From a virus, in IMG/VR virus record IMGVR_UViG_3300025646_000348, positions 1 to 24,722 of that record: DNA of 24,722 bases. One strand, given 5' to 3'. Every line of letters starts with the position of its first letter. The stretch's first letter is position 1. Made by a program: the position numbers and the translations under genes. The notes beneath the pieces are model-generated. The model was not told where the DNA came from. It saw only the letters and a list, made by a program, of their open reading frames with translations, and did no database searches. Below, in pieces: positions 1 to 7,470 of this stretch.

Positions 1-521
1 TTGGTTGATACTATTTGAATAAGGTTACTTACTGTTCCATCGTAAGTTCCTGTGATTGTTTTAACAGATGCAGGAAGTGTAAGAGTAAAGTTTCCTGTGA
101 TTACTAAATCCTTAACCATACCTGTTTGTACGTTTGAAAAGGTTAAAGTAGTATTAGCTGATAATGTTTTTGTAAATACCGCAGCAGAACTAAAATCTAC
201 ATCACTTGCAGATATAACCGCAGCAGTTGTAAATTCAGCCCCCATTTTAGCGTAATCTATAACATCGTTTGCAATAGTTAAAGCAGTTGCTCCTGTTACA
301 TCTCCTGTGTGTGTTTGGTTGTAAAGGTTAGTAGAACCTTCAGAAATATCATCTGAATCTAAAGTAACTACTCCTGTTTGACCATTTACAGAGTTTACAT
401 CTGCTGCATCATCACTATACAGTTCGGTAAAGTTATCATTGATTTTATCAAAGGCGGTTCTTAACGGATCCCCTGTCCCATCGTTAGCAACGGTGCCTAT
501 ATTGATTGTTTGTTGTGCCAT
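1..521 (-). CDS. Tail fibre / virion appendage protein, N-terminal part (runs off the left edge)
   Basis: The reading frame opens with ATG at 519-521 and stays open to base 1, giving 173 residues with the C-terminus outside the window. The first 35 residues contain NIGTVANDGTGDPLRTAF followed by DKINDNFTELY, an N-terminal module widely seen in tail fibres and other virion appendage proteins of tailed phages, where it probably anchors the protein to the virion. A VNSVNGQTGVVTL segment follows, also typical of phage fibres, and the rest is Thr/Ala/Val-rich and beta-prone. The leader before ATG is A-rich with no Shine-Dalgarno sequence. It is the last gene of the structural block, a usual place for receptor-binding proteins. 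The fibre role is inferred from the N-terminus only; the receptor-binding part is not visible. Confidence 0.8.
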   Translation of the reverse strand, partial: MAQQTINIGTVANDGTGDPLRTAFDKINDNFTELYSDDAADVNSVNGQTGVVTLDSDDISEGSTNLYNQTHTGDVTGATALTIANDVIDYAKMGAEFTTAAVISASDVDFSSAAVFTKTLSANTTLTFSNVQTGMVKDLVITGNFTLTLPASVKTITGTYDGTVSNLIQIVST

Positions 522-533
522 TTTTTTATTTTA

Positions 534-701
534 TTATGTTTCTGTCGCGTCTGCTTTATATAAAGTTGTATCTGCTGTGAATACGGTTTGGTCAGCAGTT
601 ATATATGAACCTCCTGCAGTTAAAGGGTAAACAAACCCCCATCCATTTGCTTCGTTAGCATTTCCCCACCAAGATTCTGAATATATTGCTCCCCAGCTCA
701 T
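534..701 (-). CDS. Small virion-associated protein, 55 aa (hypothetical)
   Basis: This is a short gene of 55 residues starting MSWGAIYSESWWGNANEANG. The Trp-rich opening (SWWGNANEANGWGFVYP) followed by Thr/Ala/Asp repeats (TADQTVFTADTTLYKAD) resembles small proteins found beside fibre genes in flavobacterial phages. Its start overlaps the stop of the preceding 35-residue frame in an ATGA arrangement, and it ends 12 bases before the fibre start, so the genes are probably translationally coupled. The TADxTVFTAD stretch recurs in the 1183-residue tail protein of this window, which suggests a virion role. No enzymatic motif is visible and the function is unknown. Confidence 0.6.
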   Translation of the reverse strand: MSWGAIYSESWWGNANEANGWGFVYPLTAGGSYITADQTVFTADTTLYKADATET

Positions 702-805
702 TTAGTTTCTTTTATATTATAACAATTAATTTTTTTACTTTTTGTTATATAAGCTAAATACTGTTTTAACTTAACAACGTTTTGTTGTTTTGGTTTATAC
801 TTCAT
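698..805 (-). CDS. Hypothetical 35-aa basic peptide
   Basis: The frame encodes 35 residues, starting MKYKPKQQNVVKLKQYLAY and rich in lysine. Its ATG overlaps the stop of the connector-like gene (ATGA at 802-805), and its TGA overlaps the ATG of the following 55-residue gene (ATGA at 698-701). A double stop/start overlap that fills an otherwise empty 100-base gap is the main argument that it is translated. There is no recognisable domain. It could be a coupling ORF that carries ribosomes to the next gene rather than a functional protein. Confidence 0.45.
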   Translation of the reverse strand: MKYKPKQQNVVKLKQYLAYITKSKKINCYNIKETK

Positions 806-1305
806 AATACCCAGCCTTGAAAATTTGCATTTGTATCAGGATATTTGTCATCATTTGAGTTTGTATAATACTCAGGGAATTTTGTACTTGCATAAAAAGT
901 CATATAACTAATAAACCTGTCAGTATAATACTGGGCTATATTTCTTTCTTTTTGTACTAAAAAATCAACTTCATTTTTATCTACAGTTGTAGCATTTTCG
1001 CTATTGTGTTTAAATACACCTTTATTTGCTATTGTATAAGCTGCAAAAGGTAAATACTCAACCATTGCCCAATGGATTAACATGGGTTTTATATGATCGT
1101 TTACTAATGCAAGATAATCGCCTGTTAAGGTACTGCCTTCAATATCGGTTTGTATTTTATTGTAAAGGTCAGTTCCTAAATAGTTTTGTATATGTATATC
1201 TTGTGCTATTTTGATATACTGAAGGAATTTGTCATTATCCACATTACCATTTACGGAAGTGAATTTTACTAAATCTTTTCTAGTTATAAATAGTGCTTCT
1301 GCCAT
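802..1305 (-). CDS. Putative head-tail connector / adaptor protein (167 aa)
   Basis: The 167-residue protein is mainly helical, with an N-terminal FITRKDLVKFTSVNGNVD segment and a QDIHIQNYLGTDLYNKIQ motif. This combination resembles the Bacteroidota phage family annotated as DUF6712, which lies next to the portal and is thought to be a connector of the gp6 type. Its start overlaps the portal stop by one base (TAATG at 1303-1307), so the two are probably made together. In assembly it would bind under the portal vertex after packaging. The family match is from memory of its sequence style and position. The connector role is inference. Confidence 0.6.
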   Translation of the reverse strand: MAEALFITRKDLVKFTSVNGNVDNDKFLQYIKIAQDIHIQNYLGTDLYNKIQTDIEGSTLTGDYLALVNDHIKPMLIHWAMVEYLPFAAYTIANKGVFKHNSENATTVDKNEVDFLVQKERNIAQYYTDRFISYMTFYASTKFPEYYTNSNDDKYPDTNANFQGWVL

Positions 1306-3032
1306 TACTTACGAGGTTTTAAAAATCCTTCATGTTCCATATCTTTAGGCTTTGTACTAACCTTTAAATCATTTGGTTGTGGCCTAAAGCCTTGTCGTTT
1401 TGCTTCTTCAGTTGTAGTTTGTGCATTTGGGTTATTTACATCTGGTTGTACATCTTTTGCCATGTAGGTTTTTCTTAACCAAAAATGGTGACAAGCTCCA
1501 CCTCCTTTATAAAACCATATATCATAAGTATCTGCACCTTTTGGACCCCAGCCTGCATTAACTGCCATTGTACTCATACGCATAATATCTTCCTTGCGGT
1601 ATATTTTTGCATCTGCTACCATTTTTTTACAAAACTCCCTACTATTTTCTTGTGTTTTTAGTGGTGCGTATTGGTAACGTACTTTAAATTTCATATCATC
1701 TACTTGACCATCTTGCTCGCTTTGAGCATTTGGTATAGCTGTACCTGTACTGGCTAAATTAATCATTTTATCTAATGCTTCTTCTTGGTCGTAGTCTACT
1801 GCACGTTCATCAACAAGTTCCCAGTTATCTAAGTCCTCCTCTTCGCCAAAATCACTAAGCAAATCAAACATTTTGTTGTCGTCAAAAGTAGCTGATAGCT
1901 TTACGCCTGTTTCTTGTTCCCTTGCTTCGTCAGTTATTGCGTTTTCGGTATCAATAAATGCAAGCGGTTGTAAAGTTTTAAAGTAAAGTTTTAAAGCAAT
2001 ACCATTAACTGCTAAAATATCGTCTATATGCTCGCAAATTAGTTCTTGGTAAGGTTTTATAGTTATATTGTCAAAAAGTAAAGCAGCGGTCTTTATTTCA
2101 TCCGCATTTGATCCTAAACCATTATTTTCAGTTCTAATACCTAAAAGTAGTGGACTAGTTACTCTGTGTGCTACAATTAACTTTTTAGAACATTCGTTAG
2201 ATAAATATTCGTAGTGCTGTGGTGCATCGTTTAATGGAATATCGTCAACCGTTGTTTTAGCTTCAGCATTGTTGTTAAAGGCAATTATTACTTTTTCGCC
2301 TCTTGCGCCTGTTAGCTTGTGCATTACATCATTTTTGATTTGCATTTGCTTTTCACGGTCAGGCACGCCATTGTTAAAGTTGACTACCTTTGTACCACTA
2401 AATCCATTTTGTACATCGTTTATTAAATAGTCGGCTATCTCGCTTTCTAATTCAGCATAAGCTAGACCACCTTGATAATCTACTGGACAATAGTAATCAT
2501 ATCCTGAAACGTAACGTTTTACTATTTTAATTTCAGGTTCTTTACCATTACCAAAACCAAAAGCAGCAATTCGCTGAGGTTTGTCGCTACGTTTTACCTT
2601 TACCCAATTAGGGTGATAGTAATATGCTTCTATTTCGCCATTATCGTTACATTTTTCTGCTCGTAATGTTTGGCGTGGAAAGTGTTCAGCTCTTACTACC
2701 TTACCATTTTTATAAAGTACTTGAAAAGAACCCTCGCCTAATAGTTTAAGGTCTAATACAAGTTTACGCAAACAGTTATCATGAAAAATAGAGCGCATTG
2801 CAGCATACTCATCAGGCTTTTGGTTACTATCTAACGCATCAAGCCCTTTTCCATATACCATATTTACAACCCCATTAATAATTGAGTTATTTGTAGTTGA
2901 GTTAGTATAAAGTTCTATTAGGTAAGAATAGTAATCGTTGTCATCTCCGTATTCAACCCAGTCACGATTCTTGTCTTCGCTTATTTTAGGGCGGTTGTAG
3001 GAAGCTAAATTAACTATATGTAAATTATCCAT
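1305..3032 (-). CDS. Portal protein with a C-terminal extension
   Basis: The 575-residue protein forms the dodecameric ring at the DNA-entry vertex of the capsid. Supporting features are the length, an N-terminal region that begins with an acidic, Tyr-rich segment (about 25-45), a middle region containing SPLLLGIRTENNGLGSNADE (about 290-315) that is typical of HK97-type portals, and a helical stem region. After about residue 440 there is an extension that a minimal portal does not need, with KEDIMRMSTMAVNAGWGP and YKGGGACHHFWLRKTYM (about 505-520). That Cys-His-His-rich block occurs in other Bacteroidota phage structural proteins and may bind metal, which is inference. The start overlaps the stop of the upstream Ig-like gene by one base. 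The portal lies downstream of the capsid gene, which is unusual. Confidence 0.82.
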   Translation of the reverse strand: MDNLHIVNLASYNRPKISEDKNRDWVEYGDDNDYYSYLIELYTNSTTNNSIINGVVNMVYGKGLDALDSNQKPDEYAAMRSIFHDNCLRKLVLDLKLLGEGSFQVLYKNGKVVRAEHFPRQTLRAEKCNDNGEIEAYYYHPNWVKVKRSDKPQRIAAFGFGNGKEPEIKIVKRYVSGYDYYCPVDYQGGLAYAELESEIADYLINDVQNGFSGTKVVNFNNGVPDREKQMQIKNDVMHKLTGARGEKVIIAFNNNAEAKTTVDDIPLNDAPQHYEYLSNECSKKLIVAHRVTSPLLLGIRTENNGLGSNADEIKTAALLFDNITIKPYQELICEHIDDILAVNGIALKLYFKTLQPLAFIDTENAITDEAREQETGVKLSATFDDNKMFDLLSDFGEEEDLDNWELVDERAVDYDQEEALDKMINLASTGTAIPNAQSEQDGQVDDMKFKVRYQYAPLKTQENSREFCKKMVADAKIYRKEDIMRMSTMAVNAGWGPKGADTYDIWFYKGGGACHHFWLRKTYMAKDVQPDVNNPNAQTTTEEAKRQGFRPQPNDLKVSTKPKDMEHEGFLKPRK

Positions 3033-3376
3033 TATAAAGTAATAAACTCGTTATCTGTATCGTTATAAATATACTCATTTTGGTTTACCGTATAAGCTGG
3101 TAAATTAGTTTGGTTTGTACAGTATATTTTGTCTTTAAATATTACATCACTTCCGCTTTTTATTGTTAGGTTATAAGTAACATCTTGCGTAAGCGTAAAT
3201 ACAGCATTATAACGGTTGTAATACAAGTTTTCAGTTATACTTGTAGTATCTACGTTGTGTGCTTCTGTATTAGTTGTTTCATTCACTATTGTAACATTAT
3301 AAGTGTTACCACTTGTGTATGTTCTTGGAATGAAGTCTATATTTTGTGCTGATGCACTTTGTTGTAATACTATCAT
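3032..3376 (-). CDS. Small Ig-like virion protein (114 aa)
   Basis: The 114-residue protein is rich in Thr, Asn and Tyr, and its alternating hydrophobic pattern (YNAVFTLTQDVTYNLTIKSG, then DKIYCTNQTNLPAYTVNQ) suggests a single beta-sandwich domain. Similar short proteins sit near tail-tube and portal genes in flavobacterial phages, so a virion or tail accessory role is likely. It starts after a terminator-like hairpin and directly behind an ATTGTA-containing leader (3378-3392), so it may begin a separate transcript that includes portal and connector. No catalytic motif is visible. Confidence 0.55.
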   Translation of the reverse strand: MIVLQQSASAQNIDFIPRTYTSGNTYNVTIVNETTNTEAHNVDTTSITENLYYNRYNAVFTLTQDVTYNLTIKSGSDVIFKDKIYCTNQTNLPAYTVNQNEYIYNDTDNEFITL

Positions 3377-3377
3377 A

Positions 3378-3392
3378 TTTATACAATAAAAA
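3378..3392 (-). promoter_or_regulatory. ATTGTA-type leader element before the 114-aa gene
   Basis: Read on the minus strand this is TTTTTATTGTATAAA, ending one base before the ATG region. The same core, T-ATTGTA followed by A/T, occurs in the leaders of four other genes in this window (19545-19560, 17068-17080, 7443-7454, 5683-5696). It may be a phage promoter or a leader signal. A/T-rich DNA can produce such matches by chance, so confidence is low. Confidence 0.3.
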
Positions 3393-3411
3393 TACTACAA
3401 TTTTGTTATAA

Positions 3412-3437
3412 TAAAAAAGGGCAGCATATAGCCACCC
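3412..3437 (-). terminator. Rho-independent terminator after the tail tube gene
   Basis: On the minus strand the sequence is GGGTGGC, loop TATAT, GCTGCCC, then TTTTTT. The seven-pair stem has two G-U pairs and is followed at once by the U-run. It lies just past the tail tube stop and before the 114-residue gene. Its loop region GGCTATATGC is the same as in the terminator at 17102-17123. Confidence 0.75.
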
Positions 3438-3460
3438 TCTTTAACAAATGAATACTCAGT

Positions 3461-4009
3461 TTATGAGTTTGTTCCTTCTGTAATTGTTACAGTTGCAGAA
3501 GCCATTCCATCAAATGGGTCAGCACTTGTTGGTGATGCTACAAAGTTAGCAGGTTTTAATTCAGTAGCTGAAAGGGTAAGGGTATATCCGCTTAGGTCTC
3601 CCATTGCTGCTCCTGTTGAAATAGTACCGCCAGTTACTTCAGCCCCATGCTCAAGCCCCATTACAAAAACATTTCCGTTGTAATCTTCAACAGCTACATG
3701 AGGTCTTCCGTATGCTAAAAGTTTAATTTCTTTGTTATCCTCTTTGCTTAACTTTTTAAGTGTTAAGTTTAAAGTTTGTTCAAAAAAAGTAGTACCATTT
3801 TCACGTGATGAGGTTATAGTTTGCTCAAAGCTACTATTTCCTTTTAATTCATATTTGTAGGCAGTAAATGTTCCTGACATATCTGTAATTTCGTCGTTTG
3901 TTTGCGTTACAGTACCATAGTCACCATGATCTGTAAAATATACCGCTTTTAGTCCGCCGACTACGTCTTTGCAGGGTTCTTTTCTACCTTTCGTTAAATC
4001 GCATGCCAT
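3461..4009 (-). CDS. Putative major tail tube protein (182 aa)
   Basis: The 182-residue protein probably forms the stacked hexameric rings of the non-contractile tail tube. It has no signal peptide and is beta-rich. Features include an N-terminal MACDLTKGRKEPCKDVVGG, a central block of alternating hydrophobic residues (FFEQTLNLTLKKLS), and GNVFVMGLEHGAEVTGG followed by a GYTLTLSATE strand, the pattern seen in tail tube-like proteins of Bacteroidota phages. It is flanked by terminators on both sides (4024-4061 and 3412-3437), which fits a highly expressed structural gene with its own transcript. A capsid decoration protein is the main alternative, since the gene directly follows the capsid gene. 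Confidence 0.6.
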   Translation of the reverse strand: MACDLTKGRKEPCKDVVGGLKAVYFTDHGDYGTVTQTNDEITDMSGTFTAYKYELKGNSSFEQTITSSRENGTTFFEQTLNLTLKKLSKEDNKEIKLLAYGRPHVAVEDYNGNVFVMGLEHGAEVTGGTISTGAAMGDLSGYTLTLSATELKPANFVASPTSADPFDGMASATVTITEGTNS

Positions 4010-4023
4010 TTTTTATATGTATT

Positions 4024-4061
4024 AAAAAAAGGGTAGGCAGGTGCAATCCCTTACCTACCCT
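4024..4061 (-). terminator. Rho-independent terminator after the major capsid gene
   Basis: On the minus strand AGGGTAGG pairs with CCTACCCT (eight perfect pairs, with a 16-base intervening loop), followed by a run of seven T. It fills the gap between the capsid stop and the tail tube start. No long U-run follows in the plus direction, so it works only for leftward transcription. It probably sets the ratio of capsid to downstream transcripts. Confidence 0.82.
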
Positions 4062-4083
4062 CTTTAGTTATTTATTATTTTTA

Positions 4084-5037
4084 TTAGTTAGCAGAGTTGG
4101 TAATACCGTAAGTTACGATGTCATCAACAATACCATACTGAACACCAGCAGTAAAACGCATTACTACACGAATGTTATCAGAACCGTCAAGGTCACTCAT
4201 GTCTAATACTTTTACTTCGTTATGATCAGCAAGAAGCCCAGTTCCAAAGAATAGGTTGCTTTTTTCAGCTGCGATAGCTACGTTGTCACCAAGACCATTA
4301 GCTACGAATAATTTAACACCATCAAAAGAAAGTGAACCGTTATTCCACCACTGAGTTCCCATTGCGTTTGTACCTGCTGCTCCTAAACCTGAAGCACCAA
4401 AACCGCCTAATGCACGAACATAAGCACGAGCAATATTCTGAGAAACATAAATATTAAGGTCTTCGCTACCATAAAGTGTAGAAGGGATAGCGTCAACAAT
4501 TTTACCTAATTCAGTAATTACGTTTGCAGCAGTTACAGTAGTACCAGCAACTTCGTTAGCAGTTGGTAAAGCAGCATCTAATGCTAAAGTAGTTGAAAAA
4601 CCATCAAACTGTCCGCTAGTAGCAGTTGAACCAGCCCAAATTGATTGCTCAGTTCTTTGTGCAACTTTAGCAGCTACATGACCGATTAAGAAATCGCTAA
4701 ATGAAGGAGGTAAATTGTGATGAGCTGAATATCCCATTTGTACAGCTTCCCAGTCAGAAATAAAGTCTTTTTTACAAAGTTGTAAATTTACTTGTTGGAA
4801 TTCTGGTTGTAGTATTCTTTCAGTAAGTGTAATTGTAGAAGTTGCTGTAAAGTCACAAGACGCATCTTTTACTAAGTCGTCAGTTGATACCTTTTTAATA
4901 ACTTCTTTAAATTTTACGTTGGGTTTTACTGTAATCCCACCGTTTTCAATTGTGCTCGCGCTAAGTAAAGCTGCAGAAATATACTGTCCTGCAAATTCGC
5001 CTGCGTATGAGCTAGTGATTGAAGTAGTTGTTGCCAT
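4084..5037 (-). CDS. Major capsid protein, HK97 fold (317 aa)
   Basis: The 317-residue protein would form the hexamers and pentamers of the head. Its size, Ala/Gly/Thr-rich composition, a central P-domain-like stretch with LNIYVSQNIARAYVRALGG (about 190-210), and a C-terminal strand RVVMRFTAGVQYGIVDDIV ending close to the C-terminus are typical of HK97-fold capsid proteins of Bacteroidota phages. It lies directly downstream of the scaffold-like gene and near the prohead protease, as in other tailed phages. The leader (TAACAAAAA before ATG) is A-rich without Shine-Dalgarno. A strong terminator follows. There is no obvious separate N-terminal delta domain, in line with a separately encoded scaffold. 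Confidence 0.85.
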   Translation of the reverse strand: MATTTSITSSYAGEFAGQYISAALLSASTIENGGITVKPNVKFKEVIKKVSTDDLVKDASCDFTATSTITLTERILQPEFQQVNLQLCKKDFISDWEAVQMGYSAHHNLPPSFSDFLIGHVAAKVAQRTEQSIWAGSTATSGQFDGFSTTLALDAALPTANEVAGTTVTAANVITELGKIVDAIPSTLYGSEDLNIYVSQNIARAYVRALGGFGASGLGAAGTNAMGTQWWNNGSLSFDGVKLFVANGLGDNVAIAAEKSNLFFGTGLLADHNEVKVLDMSDLDGSDNIRVVMRFTAGVQYGIVDDIVTYGITNSAN

Positions 5038-5048
5038 TTTTTGTTAAT

Positions 5049-5669
5049 TTATTTTTTAATGTTAGCTATTTTTGCAAACACTCTATCCGCTGTGGTCATT
5101 TCTCTTTTTTGACCATAAAGGTTAAGGTTTGTCTTTTCTTCTCTTTCAGGATTGTGTGTAACTTTAGCTACTGGCTCTTCAGCTGATAATTCAACAGCTT
5201 CTGTAACTTGTTCGCTAAGTTCTTCCTTAGTTTCTTCTACGATTTGTTCAGCACTCATTTCTTCCTTAGGCTCTAGCATTGCTTTAATTTCTTCAATCAT
5301 TGCTTTAACCTCTGCGAGTTCTTCTTTTGTTGCGTAGTTCATTTCTTCTTTTTCTTCTTCAGCTGCTTCAATTTCAATTTCCACATCTGCTTCAGCTTCT
5401 TCTTCTGCTGATTCACCTATGGCTGCAATAATGCCTTCTTCTTTAACAGATAACATTTCGCCATCTTCTAAAGTGTACTCGCCAATAGGTAACGCTACTT
5501 TTTCATCTTCTGTTACAATAAATACTTCGCTACCTACTGCAAAGTCTTCACTTTCTATAACAGTTCCGTTTTCCAAAGTAGCTTGCGCTAATTTTACTTC
5601 TTGGGTTTCTTCTTTAAGGTCAACACCAACAAGTTCTTTTACTTTGTTTAACATGTCTGTCGCTTTCAT
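5049..5669 (-). CDS. Putative capsid scaffolding protein (206 aa)
   Basis: The 206-residue protein is very acidic, with a Glu/Ala-rich region at about 85-165 that is predicted helical or coiled-coil. The N-terminal part (about 25-85) is a small beta domain with VKLAQATLENGTVIESEDFA and VGSEVFIVTEDEKVALPIGE. The C-terminus is basic (ADRVFAKIANIKK), a common feature of scaffolds, whose basic tails dock on the capsid protein. It sits immediately upstream of the capsid gene with an 11-base gap. In assembly it would direct procapsid formation and be removed by the nearby protease. Proteins with this N-terminal pattern are common just before capsid genes in flavobacterial phages. Confidence 0.7.
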   Translation of the reverse strand: MKATDMLNKVKELVGVDLKEETQEVKLAQATLENGTVIESEDFAVGSEVFIVTEDEKVALPIGEYTLEDGEMLSVKEEGIIAAIGESAEEEAEADVEIEIEAAEEEKEEMNYATKEELAEVKAMIEEIKAMLEPKEEMSAEQIVEETKEELSEQVTEAVELSAEEPVAKVTHNPEREEKTNLNLYGQKREMTTADRVFAKIANIKK

Positions 5670-5682
5670 ATAATTAGTTATA

Positions 5683-5696
5683 TTTAATACAATAAG
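5683..5696 (-). promoter_or_regulatory. ATTGTA-type leader element before the scaffold gene
   Basis: On the minus strand this reads CTTATTGTATTAAA, 13 bases before the scaffold start codon. It matches the recurrent T-ATTGTA-T/A-WA element seen at four other gene leaders in the window. It lies in the only free gap (5670-5719) between the 49-residue gene and the scaffold gene. The function is unproven. Confidence 0.3.
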
Positions 5697-5719
5697 TTAA
5701 TAATAGGTTTGTTATATTT

Positions 5720-5869
5720 TTAACTAGTAATTCCTGTTATGTTACCTATGCCTTGAGCTTGAAAACTACCATCACAGCATTTTCGTGAATAGGTTTTACC
5801 ATCTTTACAAAGGCATCCTCTATTATTATTTTTTGGACTGGGGTTTTTGCTAGTATCTTCTTTTTTCAT
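5720..5869 (-). CDS. Cys-rich small protein (49 aa)
   Basis: The gene encodes 49 residues beginning MKKEDTSKNPSPKNNN. The core RGCLCKDGKTYSRKCCDG has four cysteines (19, 21, 31, 32) and is followed by SFQAQGIGNITGITS. I recognise this pattern from small proteins that sit in the structural blocks of flavobacterial phages. The CxC...CC arrangement could bind a metal or form disulphides in the virion. The start overlaps the preceding stop by one base (TAATG at 5867-5871). The real function is unknown. Confidence 0.65.
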   Translation of the reverse strand: MKKEDTSKNPSPKNNNRGCLCKDGKTYSRKCCDGSFQAQGIGNITGITS

Positions 5870-6507
5870 TAGCTAAAGTCTGCGTTTTGTGTTCGTTGTA
5901 TAAAGTAAATAATATCCCAAATTAAAGCACTACCTCCATTTGCAGTAACCCTCCAATCTGTTCCATTTGCAACAAAACTTGCATCCGCATAATATTGAAA
6001 CATTTGATGGAAATCGTGAGTCACATCGTTACCTTTTGCAAAAGTAATATCACTTTTTATTCTATCGTAAGGTGTACCGTTGCCTCCTTGAAAGTGCATA
6101 CTTAAATATGTTTGATTAGCATTTGCTGCTGAATATCTAAATACTACTGTTATTTGATAAACATCATTTTCGTTTATAGCAAGTACTTTTTTTGTAGTTC
6201 CGTTATAGAAATTAATTGAAGGATGACTTTTATATACTGCCCCTGCGTTATTAGGTAATACTACTTCAACACCATCAGATAGTGCTAATTTATTAGATAA
6301 GGTGTATATTGTATCATCGTATCTTGCCCAACCGTTTACAGTTATTACGTTTTGTGGATATACCACTACATTACTACCGTTGTGACCCATATAAAGGGCA
6401 TCAGTAGTATGTAGCATTGCACCATCCTCAATATTTACTGCGTTTACTTCAGCTTGATTTGTGTGTTCAACGTGAACTTTATAAGCCGAATTAAATACGT
6501 TACTCAT
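5869..6507 (-). CDS. Putative virion surface/fibre-like protein (212 aa)
   Basis: The 212-residue protein is beta-rich with many aromatic residues. The C-terminal half (about 120-205) has the look of a jelly-roll surface domain: YQITVVFRYSAANANQTYLS, FQGGNGTPYDRIKSDITF, HDFHQMFQYYADASFVANG and ALIWDIIYFIQRT. Such domains occur in phage head or tail appendage proteins. The start lies inside the end of the protease gene (8-base overlap), and the stop overlaps the next start by one base. Placed between the protease and the scaffold, it is more likely a head-associated protein (head fibre or decoration) than a tail fibre. No family is firmly recognised. Confidence 0.5.
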   Translation of the reverse strand: MSNVFNSAYKVHVEHTNQAEVNAVNIEDGAMLHTTDALYMGHNGSNVVVYPQNVITVNGWARYDDTIYTLSNKLALSDGVEVVLPNNAGAVYKSHPSINFYNGTTKKVLAINENDVYQITVVFRYSAANANQTYLSMHFQGGNGTPYDRIKSDITFAKGNDVTHDFHQMFQYYADASFVANGTDWRVTANGGSALIWDIIYFIQRTQNADFS

Positions 6508-7441
6508 TTTCTATACTTTTTATTTTTGCTTCAGCCCAAGACTTTGCACTTTTGCCACCCCAAAGTAAATAAGAAATATAACCGCAATCAGTCTTTTCAC
6601 CTTTTTCGTAATACACCTCAGCCCTTGAAAGGTAACTAAACATTCTTTTAATTGTTTCTAAGCTGACAGGTTTACCTTGTGCTAATTGTTGAGCTCTAAC
6701 TTTTCCTACTTGGGTAGCGCATTTATTATTGACTGCCTCGTTTAATTTAAGTCCTCTTTTAGCGTTGTTTTTTACTGACTCGGGGTAATCACTATACGAT
6801 TCCATTTCTAGTCTTTTACCATCCTTTAAACGCTTGTCTTGTTTTACAATGCCTTTAATTTGTTTTAATAGGTAAGCAGCTTCCTCTTCTTCTATTTGTG
6901 CTAACTCATCTTTTATGGTTTTGTCTTTTGGGCGTTCAGCCTTGTCTGCAAAATAACCTTCAATACTAAAACCTTTTACTCTACCAGTTTTAACGTAGTT
7001 ATCCCAAATGTCATCATTTAGTACTTTCATAGAAACCATCCAAGTTCCAACTGGCACTTCCATACCGTAGTGGCGTGACTTGTCTTTTTCACTTTCTACT
7101 ATCCAGCTTTCAACAACGCTTAACCCAGTAAGTGGCATTTGATGCTCTAGCGTGCTTTTATTTTGGTTACCATTTATAAAAAATAACTCACTAGCTTTAC
7201 GAACAGTACTTTTAGAAAAATAAATATAATATTCATGTTCGCCACTTTTACGGTAAATAGGCTTATTGGGTATTAAGGCAGCACCCATTAAAATACGCTT
7301 TTCACTATCTACTTCTGCAAGTTTAAACTCTTGCCCTTTAAGTGCTATAAAGTCTTCTTCTATTGCTGGGTATTCTACAACGCTAATAGCTTCAATACCT
7401 ATTGCTTCTTGTTCGTCTATAAAAAGTTCTACTATATCCAT
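6500..7441 (-). CDS. XkdF-like prohead protease with a C-terminal extra domain (313 aa)
   Basis: The 313-residue protein probably matures the procapsid by cutting the scaffold. The N-terminal 170 residues resemble the XkdF-type phage serine protease. They include VEYPAIEEDFIAL near 22-34, RILMGAALIPNKPIYR, a candidate catalytic His100 in TLEHQMP, the SWIVESE strand, and candidate nucleophile Ser159 in RVKGFSIEGYF. After a charged linker (170-212), residues 213-313 form a second domain with YPESVKNNAKRGLKLNE, TQVGKVRAQQLAQGKPVS, IKRMFSYLSRAEVY and YLLWGGKSAKSWAEAKI. That domain recurs in Bacteroidota phage proteins, but its role is not known to me. The catalytic residues are inferred from motif position. 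The gene is at the start of the head block, upstream of scaffold and capsid. Confidence 0.72.
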   Translation of the reverse strand: MDIVELFIDEQEAIGIEAISVVEYPAIEEDFIALKGQEFKLAEVDSEKRILMGAALIPNKPIYRKSGEHEYYIYFSKSTVRKASELFFINGNQNKSTLEHQMPLTGLSVVESWIVESEKDKSRHYGMEVPVGTWMVSMKVLNDDIWDNYVKTGRVKGFSIEGYFADKAERPKDKTIKDELAQIEEEEAAYLLKQIKGIVKQDKRLKDGKRLEMESYSDYPESVKNNAKRGLKLNEAVNNKCATQVGKVRAQQLAQGKPVSLETIKRMFSYLSRAEVYYEKGEKTDCGYISYLLWGGKSAKSWAEAKIKSIENE

Positions 7442-7442
7442 A

Positions 7443-7454
7443 TTAATACAATAC
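7443..7454 (-). promoter_or_regulatory. ATTGTA-type leader element before the protease gene
   Basis: On the minus strand the sequence is GTATTGTATTAA, ending two bases before the protease ATG. It shares the TATTGTATTAA string with the scaffold leader and the ATTGTA core with three further gene leaders. It lies in the 29-base gap after the tape-measure-like gene. The function is unproven. Confidence 0.28.
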
Positions 7455-7470
7455 TTTTTTTACTTTTTTG

